Shown: positions 1 to 5,928 of the stretch, piece by piece
Layout: each line of letters begins with the position of its first letter
Position numbering within the stretch: the first letter of the stretch is position 1
NCBI GenBank assembly: GCA_012032065.1
Contig: JAAURV010000193.1
Span: forward strand, 1-6,391
Source of the DNA: Hyphomicrobiales bacterium
GTDB lineage: Bacteria > Pseudomonadota > Alphaproteobacteria > Rhizobiales > Aestuariivirgaceae
Direction: 5' to 3'
Length of the DNA stretch: 6,391 nucleotides
Translations under genes and position numbers: made by a program
The notes under the pieces: generated by a model
Database searches by the model: none
Told to the model about the DNA's origin: nothing
Seen by the model: only the letters and a program-made list of their open reading frames with translations

Positions 1-576
1 GGCATCGAGTATCTCACCATCTACAGTTTCAGTTCCGAGAACTGGTCGCGCCCTGCATCGGAAATCCAGTTTCTGATGGAGCTGCTGCGCCGGTTCATTC
101 GCCAGGACGTGGCGGAGCTTCATCAGTCCAACGTCAAGATCATGGTGATCGGCGAACGCGAAGGGCTAGAGCCATCGCTCGTATCGCTCTTCGAGGATGC
201 CGAGCGGCTGACTGCCGAAAACTCCGGGCTCAAATTGATCGTCGCCTTCAACTATGGCGGCCGTGACGAATTGGTGCGCGCTGCAAGGGAAATCGCCGCG
301 CGCGTCAAGAGCGGCGAGCTGGCGCTTGACCGGATCGACAATGCCGTTGTCGCCGCGCACCTCGATACGCAGGGCATCCCGGATCCCGATCTCCTGATCC
401 GGACCGGCGGCGAGCAGCGCATTTCCAACTTCCTGCTCTGGCAGAATGCCTATGCGGAATTCGTGTTCCTCCCCGAGTTCTGGCCCGACTTCAACCGCGA
501 TCTGTTGAAGCGCGCCGTCGACGAGTATGGCGCGCGCGACCGGCGCTTCGGCGGCGTCAAGGCGCAGACGGCGTGA
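1..576 (+). CDS. uppS: Undecaprenyl diphosphate synthase (cis-prenyltransferase), 5'-truncated by window edge
   Basis: The reading frame is open from base 1 to the TGA at 574-576 (191 residues). It adds cis isoprene units to farnesyl diphosphate to make C55 undecaprenyl diphosphate, the lipid carrier for peptidoglycan and surface polysaccharides; it acts in the cytosol at the membrane face. Family motifs visible in fragment numbering are YSFSSENWSRP at about 8-18, NYGGRDEL at about 84-91, and the C-terminal block PDLLIRTGGEQRISNF at about 128-143 followed by WPDF. The RTGGE-RISNF block binds the isopentenyl diphosphate pyrophosphate in characterised homologues. UppS proteins are usually about 240-250 residues, so roughly 50-60 residues are missing, including the N-terminal DGNGRWA motif with the catalytic Asp; this is a window cut, not a truncation. 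The stop codon overlaps the next gene's GTG start, indicating translational coupling to cdsA. Identification is very secure. Confidence 0.97.
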   Translation, partial: GIEYLTIYSFSSENWSRPASEIQFLMELLRRFIRQDVAELHQSNVKIMVIGEREGLEPSLVSLFEDAERLTAENSGLKLIVAFNYGGRDELVRAAREIAARVKSGELALDRIDNAVVAAHLDTQGIPDPDLLIRTGGEQRISNFLLWQNAYAEFVFLPEFWPDFNRDLLKRAVDEYGARDRRFGGVKAQTA

Positions 577-1419
577 CGGCGGATAAGGCTGAGCCAGTCA
601 AATGGGGCGACCTCGGCGTTCGCGCCGCATCCGCGGCTGCCCTGGTTCCATTCGTGCTTCTCGATGTGTGGGCAGGGGGCGGATGGTTTCATCTGATGGC
701 CGCCCTCCTTGCCGTTCTGATGGCCCATGAGTGGACCGTCATGGTTCATCGCGGCAGTCCCTTACAGTTTGCACTTCACGCCGCGGCGGGCATTGCCGGT
801 GCGATCATTCCCCAGGACTCGGGCGCCATGGCCGCCATCGTCGCAGTCCTCCTGCTCACGCTTGCCGGCGCCATGGCCGCAAGGGTTGAAAACACTCCGC
901 TCTCCCTCTGGTCCATCAGCGGAATTCCTTATGCTGGTTTGTCAGCCCTTGCCCTTGTCGTATTGCGCGATGGCGGAGCCTTGGGCGTCTGGGCCGTGTT
1001 GTGGGTCATGGTAATCGTCTGGTCCGCGGATACGTTCGCCTATTTCGCCGGAAGATTGATCGGCGGACCGAAGCTCGCTCCGGCGATCTCTCCGAAAAAA
1101 CCTGGGCAGGCCTAGGCGGCGCCATGGCCGGAGCTGCGGCTGCTTCGCTGCTTTTAACGGGCATTGACAGGTGTGGGGCGCGCCTGCGGCGCTCGCTCTA
1201 GTTGCCCTCGTCCTCGCCATCGTCGAGCAGGCGGGCGATCTTTTCAAATCGGCGATGAAGCGCCAATATGGGGTGAAGGACACTGGCCATCTCATTCCGG
1301 GACATGGCGGCGTGATCGACCGCATCGACGGTCTGGTGGCCGTCGCCATGGCGGCGGCGGTGCTGGGGAGCCTGAGGGCAGGCACACCCGAGGCGGCAAT
1401 GGGCGTTCTCGTCTGGTAA
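573..1419 (+). CDS. cdsA: Phosphatidate cytidylyltransferase (CDP-diacylglycerol synthase), with two apparent frameshifts
   Basis: CdsA is an integral inner-membrane enzyme that converts phosphatidic acid and CTP to CDP-diacylglycerol for phospholipid synthesis. The start is GTG at 573, sharing GTGA with the uppS stop. The coding sequence runs through three frames. Segment 1 (573 to about 1100) holds several hydrophobic segments and WSADTFAYFAGR..GG.KLAP.ISPKK. Segment 2 (about 1100-1168) continues TWAGLGGAMAG...SLLLTGID. Segment 3 (about 1168 to the TAA at 1417-1419) contains the complete CdsA signature at 1249-1329 (S..KR....KD..H..PGHGG..DR.D). Read uncorrected, segment 1 ends at TAG 1113-1115 just after the A6 run at 1095-1100. 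Adding one base at the A run and one at about 1168-1178 gives roughly 282 codons, the normal CdsA length, with every motif intact. The enzyme is essential in well-studied bacteria, so sequence error is likelier than decay; programmed -1 frameshifting is a less likely alternative. The family call is secure; only the integrity is in doubt. Confidence 0.9.
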
Positions 1420-1462
1420 CCATGTTTCGCCGAAATTCTGTCGCAAATCGTAGGTGTCGTGG

Positions 1463-1477
1463 TTAATCGATGGTAAA
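1463..1477 (+). promoter_or_regulatory. CtrA-box-like sequence (one mismatch)
   Basis: The sequence reads TTAA, seven bases, TAAA. The alphaproteobacterial cell-cycle regulator CtrA binds TTAA-N7-TTAA, so this is one mismatch from consensus with exact spacing. It lies about 100 bases before the rseP start. Chance matches of this quality in AT-rich spacers are common, so it is a weak candidate only. Confidence 0.2.
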
Positions 1478-1566
1478 TAAACGGGCCTCCGTGGCACGGG
1501 CCTTGCGAGGACGGTGCCTCAGAGGCCCAGCCCGCGCCGGGATGGCCGCGAAAACCGACGGACGAT

Positions 1567-1572
1567 AGGTGG
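1567..1572 (+). promoter_or_regulatory. Ribosome binding site deciding the rseP start
   Basis: AGGTGG lies four bases before ATG 1577 and is a close match to the Shine-Dalgarno consensus AGGAGG. It supports 1577 as the start over the in-frame upstream GTG at 1514, which has no comparable site. Confidence 0.6.
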
Positions 1573-1576
1573 ATTG

Positions 1577-2725
1577 ATGGGCTTTCTCGACTTACTGTTT
1601 GTGCCGGTGAATTCGTTTCTGCTGTACGCCATTCCGTTCCTGGTGGCGTTGGTGGTCATCGTGTTCATCCACGAGCTTGGACACTTCCTCGTCGCGCGCT
1701 GGTGCAAGGTCGATGTCGAGGCTTTCGCCATTGGCTTCGGCAAGGAGATCGTGGGCTGGGTCGACCGCAAGGGCACGCGCTGGAAGATCTGCTGGATACC
1801 GCTCGGCGGCTACGTGAAGTTCGCGGGCGACGCCAACGTGGCGAGTATGCCGCAGACGGTGGACGACAGATCGAAGCTCCCGCCTGGAAACTTTCACGCT
1901 AAGCCGGTGTGGCAGCGCGCCGCCGTCGTGGCTGCGGGGCCGATCGCCAATTTCCTGCTCGCCATCGCGATCTTTGCGACTGCCTACAGCACGTTTGGCG
2001 TGCCTTACAGCGAGCCGCGTGTGGATGAGATCGTCGCTGGAAGCGTGGCTGAGAAAGCCGGCTTCCAGGTTGGCGACTACGTGCGCGCGATCGACGGGCG
2101 CGAAATCAAGTCATTCAACGACATCCAGAACGCGGTGTGGTTCCGCGGCGGCGAGCAGATGTCCATCGTTCTCGACCGCAGCGGCCAGCTCATCACCGTG
2201 CAAGTCGCGCCCGAGATTCGCGAGGAGTCGGATGGCTTTGGAGGAAAGTTGAAAGTGGGCCTCCTCGGCATCCGCGACAAGATCGGCGCCGAGGGCATCA
2301 CTTACGAACGCCTTTCGCCGGTTGACGCCGTGGCCAAGGGGGCCGAGCGCACCTGGTTCATCATTTCGACGACGTTCAAATTTCTCGGCAAATTGTTCCA
2401 GGGCCAGGAGGACGTGAAGCAGATCGGCGGCATCGGCTCGATGGCCAAGGCCGCGGGCGATGCGGCCTCCGCAGGTGTGCTGCAATTCGTGGCCGTAGTC
2501 GCCTTCCTCTCGGTCAGTATCGGATTAATTAACTTATTTCCGATTCCTATGCTGGATGGGGGACATCTCGTCTACTACGCCATCGAGGCCGTGCGCGGAA
2601 AGCCACTGGGCCCGGTGGCGCAGGAGTGGGGGTTCCGCATCGGATTCTCTCTGGTTCTCATGCTGATGCTTCTTGGCAACGGCAACGATGTAATCAAGGG
2701 GTTGTCGTCGTACTTCGGGGGCTGA
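1577..2725 (+). CDS. rseP: RIP metalloprotease RseP (site-2 protease, M50 family)
   Basis: This is an inner-membrane zinc protease that cleaves transmembrane substrates within the membrane, classically anti-sigma factors during envelope stress and remnant signal peptides. The 382-residue product from ATG 1577 begins with a hydrophobic segment carrying the zinc motif HELGH at residues 32-36. A second membrane segment starts near GPIANFLLA (121-129). A single PDZ domain spans about 145-212 (E-P-R-V-D-E-I-V start, later GDYVRAIDG). The second active-site motif, LDG, is at 326-328 with D327 as the likely third zinc ligand, inside INLFPIPMLDGGH. A final hydrophobic helix precedes the TGA. E. coli RseP has two PDZ domains; a single one is common in shorter homologues. 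The sequence is intact with no frameshift. Its place upstream of bamA is the conserved alphaproteobacterial order and fits a role in outer-membrane protein stress signalling. Confidence 0.96.
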   Translation: MGFLDLLFVPVNSFLLYAIPFLVALVVIVFIHELGHFLVARWCKVDVEAFAIGFGKEIVGWVDRKGTRWKICWIPLGGYVKFAGDANVASMPQTVDDRSKLPPGNFHAKPVWQRAAVVAAGPIANFLLAIAIFATAYSTFGVPYSEPRVDEIVAGSVAEKAGFQVGDYVRAIDGREIKSFNDIQNAVWFRGGEQMSIVLDRSGQLITVQVAPEIREESDGFGGKLKVGLLGIRDKIGAEGITYERLSPVDAVAKGAERTWFIISTTFKFLGKLFQGQEDVKQIGGIGSMAKAAGDAASAGVLQFVAVVAFLSVSIGLINLFPIPMLDGGHLVYYAIEAVRGKPLGPVAQEWGFRIGFSLVLMLMLLGNGNDVIKGLSSYFGG

Positions 2726-2786
2726 ACCTTAGTTAGGCCATGTTTGGTTTGCAAAGCGGCGGAAGTGGTCTAAAAGACGCCAAACC

Positions 2787-2835
2787 GGAGGGGATTCTGG
2801 TGGGACGATCAAGCAAAGAGAGACTGGTTTTTTAA
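2787..2835 (+). promoter_or_regulatory. bamA leader: strong Shine-Dalgarno plus 11-codon GTG mini-ORF ending at the bamA ATG
   Basis: GGAGGGG at 2787-2793 is the best ribosome binding site in the rseP-bamA gap. It sits six bases before GTG 2800, which opens an 11-codon frame (MGRSSKERLVF) ending in TAA at 2833-2835; that stop shares one base with ATG 2835. The ATG itself has only a weak purine stretch (AGAGAGA, 2817-2823) about 11 bases away. Two readings fit. Either this is a short leader peptide coupled to bamA, or the T6 run at 2828-2833 has lost a base and GTG 2800 is the real bamA start, giving a longer n-region rich in Arg and Lys. Given the other one-base losses in this window, the second reading is at least as likely. 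Confidence 0.45.
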
Positions 2836-5179
2836 TGCGTTACCGGTTTGCGTTCGCCTGTATCTTGGGTCTTTTTTGCTTGCTGTCGCACCCTTTGCCG
2901 GGCCTTCCGGCAGCAGTCCGCAAGCCTATGCCCAAACGGTCGGCCAGATCGTGGTCGAAGGCAACCAGCGGGTCGAGCCCGATACCGTACTTTCCTATCT
3001 CCAGATCAACCGCGGCGACCCGTTCGATCCCGTGGCCATCGACGAGTCGGTCAAGACCCTGTTCCAGACCGGCCTCTTCTCCGACGTGCAGATTTTCCGC
3101 CGCGGCAGCACGCTGATTGTGCGGGTCGAAGAAAACCCGATCGTCAACCGGGTGAACTTCGAAGGCAACAGCGAGATCAATGACGACGACCTTGCCAAGG
3201 AAGTCGAACTGCGCGAGCGCATCGTCTTCACCCGCGCCAAGGCCCAAAGCGATACCCGCCGCATCCTGGCGCTTTACCAGCGCACCGGCTTCTACTCGGT
3301 GCGCGTGGCGCCGAAGATCATCCGCCTTCCGCAGAACCGCGTCGACCTCGTCTTCGAGATCACCGAGGGCTCGGAAACCAAGGTTGGCTCGATCGAATTC
3401 ACCGGCAACGAGGCCTTCAGCGATGGCGACCTGCGGGGCGTGATGGTGACGAAGGAAGCCGCCTGGTGGCGCTTCTTCACCAAATCGACAACGTACGATC
3501 CCGACCGTCTCGAATACGACAAGGAATTGGTGCGCCGCCATTACCTGAAGAACGGCTTTGCCGATGTGAAAGTGCTGTCCGCCGATGCGCGCCTCGCCGA
3601 TGGCGGCGATGAATTCATCATCACCATGACGGTGGAAGAAGGGCCGCGCTACCGCATTGCCGACGTGGCGGTGAACATCGGCGAAACCAATCTCGATCCC
3701 GACAAGTTGAAGAACGGCGTCAAGACCGGCGTCGGCGACGACTACGATGCGAGCAAGGTCGACAAGACCGTCGAGAACCTGACGCTCGAGGCAGCCAAGC
3801 AGGGCTTCGTCTTCGCCAAGGTCGAGCCCGACATCCAACGCAACGAGGCCGATGCCAGCCTCAACATCGTCTACAATCTCTCGGAAGGCACGCGCAGCTA
3901 TATCGAGCGCATCGATATCGTGGGCAATACACGCACGCTCGACGAAGTGATCCGCCGCGAACTCCGCCTCTTCGAAGGCGACGCCTATAACCGCGTGCTG
4001 GTTGATCGCGCCCGCCGCCGTCTGACGGCACTCGACTTTTTCGAGAAGATCGATTTCCGCGAGGACCCCGGTTCCGCGCCGGACAAGATCGTGCTGGTCG
4101 TCGAAGTGGTGGAGAAATCCACGGGCTCGATCAGCTTCTCCGCCGGCTATTCCTCGACGGAAGCGATTGTGGGCTCGGTCGAACTCACCGAACGAAACCT
4201 CTTGGGCCGCGGCCAGTTCCTGAAGCTCAACACGACCGCGAGTTTCAAGCGCCAGTCGGTCGATTTCAGCTTCACCGAACCTTACTTCCTGGGCATGCCG
4301 ATCTCGGCCGGCATCGATCTCTTCGCAACGCTCACCGACAACACCAGCATCTCGTCCTACAAGAGCGAGCAGATCGGCGGCGCGCTGCGCGCCGGTTTCC
4401 GGCTCGATGAATATTCGACCTTGAACTTCAAATACGCTCTGGCCTACCGCAAGATCAAAGGCATCGACGTGACCGAAGCCTCGCCTGCCATCATCGCGTC
4501 GGAAGGCTCGACCATCAAGTCGGCTTTCGGAACCACATATACCTGGGACGATCTCGACAGCCCGACGAAGCCAACGACGGGTTTCCGCGGCCAGATCGAT
4601 TCGGAAATCGCGGGGCTCGGCGGCGATGTGTACTACGGCAGGCTCGAGGGCCACGCCTTCTACTTTTTGCCGGTCTACGAAGAAGACGTGGTTTTGAAAC
4701 TCGAGGCCAATGCCGGCCATATCGAAGGCTTCGGCAGCGACAACGTTCCGATCCAGGACCGTTTCTACAAGGGCGCCGACAGCTTCCGCGGCTTCGCCAA
4801 ATCGGGCGTTGGCCCGCGCCAGATCGGCAACGATGGCGGGACCGACGCCATTGGAGGCCAGACCTATGCCATCGGCACCGTCGAACTGACGTTCCCCGTG
4901 GGACTGCCGGACGAATGGGGCATCGAGGGCGCTGCCTTCACCGATTTCGGCACGGTGTTCAATGCGCCGGAAGACACCGTGGCGGCCGGGGTTGCGGGAT
5001 GTACGTTCGCCACCGGCTGCACCGTGTTCGACACCACCGATTTCCGCCTCGCGGTTGGCGCCGGACTCATCTGGCAGTCACCGTTCGGGCCGCTCCGCGT
5101 CGATGCGTCCTATCCGCTCCTCAAGGCCAAATACGACGAAACGGAATGGTTCCGTTTCTCGATCGGCACCCGCTTCTGA
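2835..5179 (+). CDS. bamA: Outer membrane protein assembly factor BamA (Omp85), signal peptide split by an apparent 1-base deletion
   Basis: BamA is the central subunit of the BAM complex, folding and inserting beta-barrel proteins into the outer membrane. From TTG 2876 the frame is open to TGA 5177-5179 (767 codons), but it would lack a charged signal-peptide start. ATG 2835 in another frame gives MRYRFAFACILGLF; adding one T to the T6 run at 2872-2877 joins it to LLAVAPFAG and yields a 781-residue protein with a classic signal peptide ending at AYA (residues 31-33) before Q34. Five POTRA domains follow at about 36-103, 104-180, 181-271, 272-352 and 354-428, each with a GN-type turn or GF/FF-type helix-strand signature. 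The barrel occupies about 429-781 with the Omp85 loop-6 motif FRGF at 651-654 and a C-terminal Phe (SIGTRF), the usual outer-membrane insertion signal. C723 and C729 could form a loop disulfide. Family assignment is secure; the start is uncertain (GTG 2800 is an alternative). Confidence 0.95.
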
Positions 5180-5187
5180 TTTCACCA

Positions 5188-5661
5188 ATGGCGGACGAGG
5201 CGCCGGCCAAGACGCTCAAATCCGCCGACATCGCGCGGATCATGAAGCTCTTGCCGCACCGCTACCCCTTTCTGCTGATCGACAAGCTCGTAGGCATCGA
5301 TGGCGAGGAGAGCGGCACCGGCATCAAGAACGTCACCATCAACGAGCCGTTCTTCCAGGGCCATTTCCCGGGCAAACCCGTGATGCCCGGCGTTCTGCTC
5401 ATCGAGGCCATGGCCCAAACCGCGGGCGCCGTCGTCCTCGATCACGTGGGCGAGGAACACGCCGGCAAGCTCGTGTTCTTCATGTCGATCGACAAGGCGC
5501 GCTTCAGGAAGCCTGTGGTGCCCGGAGACACAGTGCACTTCCACGTCAAGCTCACCAACAAACGCCCCCCCGTCTGGAAATACTGGGCCGAAGCCCACGT
5601 CGACGGCAAGAAAGTCGCCGAAGCCGAGATTGGGGCGATGCTGATGAACGAAAGAGGTTGA
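5188..5661 (+). CDS. fabZ: 3-hydroxyacyl-[acyl-carrier-protein] dehydratase FabZ
   Basis: FabZ dehydrates (3R)-hydroxyacyl-ACP to trans-2-enoyl-ACP in type II fatty acid synthesis in the cytosol, and competes with the lipid A pathway for hydroxyacyl-ACP. The 157-residue hot-dog-fold protein is the usual length. Visible motifs are LLPHRYPFLLIDK at 21-33, GHFPG at 58-62 with catalytic H59, and LIEAMAQ at 71-77 with catalytic E73; the 14-residue His-Glu spacing equals that of E. coli FabZ (H54/E68). ATG 5188 is eight bases after the bamA stop and has no good Shine-Dalgarno, so translation probably depends on coupling to bamA. The same frame is open upstream to 4915 inside bamA, but that extension is Arg/His-rich shadow sequence. 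lpxD, which normally separates bamA and fabZ in this class, is missing, as is the usual lpxA downstream. Confidence 0.97.
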   Translation: MADEAPAKTLKSADIARIMKLLPHRYPFLLIDKLVGIDGEESGTGIKNVTINEPFFQGHFPGKPVMPGVLLIEAMAQTAGAVVLDHVGEEHAGKLVFFMSIDKARFRKPVVPGDTVHFHVKLTNKRPPVWKYWAEAHVDGKKVAEAEIGAMLMNERG

Positions 5662-5664
5662 ACG

Positions 5665-5689
5665 TCCTCGCCCGCGCAGCGGGAGAGGA
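5665..5689 (+). repeat. Hairpin 1, REP-like, just after fabZ
   Basis: TCCTC, one mismatched base, CCCGC, loop GCA, GCGGG, one mismatched base, GAGGA. It starts four bases after the fabZ stop, so it may stabilise the 3' end of the transcript or help terminate it, though no T-run follows. The arm GGGAGAGGAAG (5681-5691, partly beyond the stem) recurs exactly at 5719-5729, so the left arm could instead pair with the second copy. Confidence 0.65.
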
Positions 5690-5693
5690 AGGA

Positions 5694-5716
5694 CCCATCA
5701 TGCGGAGCATGATGGG
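5694..5716 (+). repeat. Hairpin 2, perfect 10-bp inverted repeat
   Basis: The left arm CCCATCATGC (5694-5703) and right arm GCATGATGGG (5707-5716) are exact reverse complements around the loop GGA. The hairpin is framed by two exact copies of GGGAGAGGAAG, at 5681-5691 and 5719-5729. Adjacent paired hairpins of this layout resemble the repetitive extragenic palindromes of Alphaproteobacteria; copy number in the genome cannot be judged from one locus. Confidence 0.75.
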
Positions 5717-5745
5717 AAGGGAGAGGAAGTCATCAAACTCCGCGC

Positions 5746-5784
5746 CCTCTGGAGAGCTGTCACGCGGCACGCGTGACCGAGAGG
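5746..5784 (+). repeat. Hairpin 3, perfect 8-bp inverted repeat inside an outer 5-bp stem
   Basis: GTCACGCG (5759-5766), loop GCA, CGCGTGAC (5770-5777) form a perfect stem. Outside it CCTCT (5746-5750) can pair with AGAGG (5780-5784), giving a two-tier structure with unequal internal loops. The GCA loop and CCTC/GAGG outer arms echo hairpin 1, which suggests the same repeat family. The nearest T-run (5793-5797) is too far away for a standard intrinsic terminator. Confidence 0.65.
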
Positions 5785-5808
5785 TCCTTTCGCTTTTTGG
5801 CGATGCTC

Positions 5809-5823
5809 GCGGGCACTCCCCGC
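5809..5823 (+). repeat. Short inverted repeat (hairpin 4)
   Basis: GCGGG (5809-5813), five-base loop, CCCGC (5819-5823). It is short and could be chance in GC-rich DNA, but it continues the run of hairpins after fabZ. Confidence 0.35.
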
Positions 5824-5912
5824 AAGAACGGCGACAGTCACGAATTGTGTGCCGCTGCTTCGCCACGGCCATTTCCAGCAACTTCATTTTGACGTAAGGT
5901 TGACCTCAAGGC

Positions 5913-5919
5913 GGGAGGA
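5913..5919 (+). promoter_or_regulatory. Strong ribosome binding site of the hydrolase gene
   Basis: GGGAGGA lies nine bases before ATG 5929 and is a near-consensus Shine-Dalgarno. It fixes the hydrolase start and shows that the gene is translated independently of fabZ. Confidence 0.7.
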
Positions 5920-5928
5920 CAGCGTTGG

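Larger units (their letters stand above)
1420..1576 (+). other. cdsA-rseP spacer, candidate promoter region; no dxr present
   Basis: This stretch has no convincing coding content. It is locally AT-richer than its surroundings around 1460-1480 and could hold a promoter for the rseP-bamA-fabZ unit, but I see no clear -35/-10 pair with proper spacing. A GTG at 1514 is in frame with rseP and would add a 21-residue Arg-rich extension; this is unlikely because the good Shine-Dalgarno lies directly before ATG 1577. In many Alphaproteobacteria dxr sits between cdsA and rseP, and this spacer is far too short for it. Confidence 0.4.
5662..5928. other. Non-coding spacer with hairpin array between fabZ and the hydrolase gene
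   Basis: No open frame here looks like a protein: candidates are Arg/Ser-rich and cross the inverted repeats. The first half is occupied by several short hairpins, three of them with 3-base loops, described separately. The last 100 bases show no convincing promoter hexamers; TTGAC occurs twice (from 5889 and from 5900) without a matching -10 at normal distance. The next gene's ribosome binding site is at 5913-5919. Confidence 0.6.

Noticed and set aside
1484..1502. Possible terminator hairpin after cdsA
   Set aside because: The stem is only GGC/GCC plus CCG/CGG with a two-base bulge, and no T-run follows.
1514..1576. GTG start giving RseP a 21-residue N-terminal extension
   Set aside because: The Arg-rich extension is not expected before the first membrane helix, and the AGGTGG site directly precedes ATG 1577.
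2840..4720. A 626-codon open frame on the minus strand, opposite bamA
   Set aside because: It is the antisense shadow of bamA, produced by GC-rich codon periodicity. Its translation is His/Asp/Arg-rich without recognisable domains, whereas the plus strand shows all POTRA and barrel motifs.
4915..5187. Upstream in-frame extension of fabZ into bamA
   Set aside because: The extension is Arg/His-rich shadow sequence. FabZ family length and the motif positions fit ATG 5188.
5759..5797. Hairpin 3 plus T5 run as an intrinsic terminator
   Set aside because: The T-run at 5793-5797 is 15 bases past the hairpin, so it does not fit a Rho-independent terminator.
5552..5887. A 111-codon minus-strand frame across the fabZ end and hairpin array
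   Set aside because: It is made of inverted-repeat and shadow sequence, with no recognisable domain.
5662..5928. CRISPR array suggested by repeated short palindromes
   Set aside because: The repeat units differ in sequence and spacing, with no constant repeat and unique-spacer pattern.
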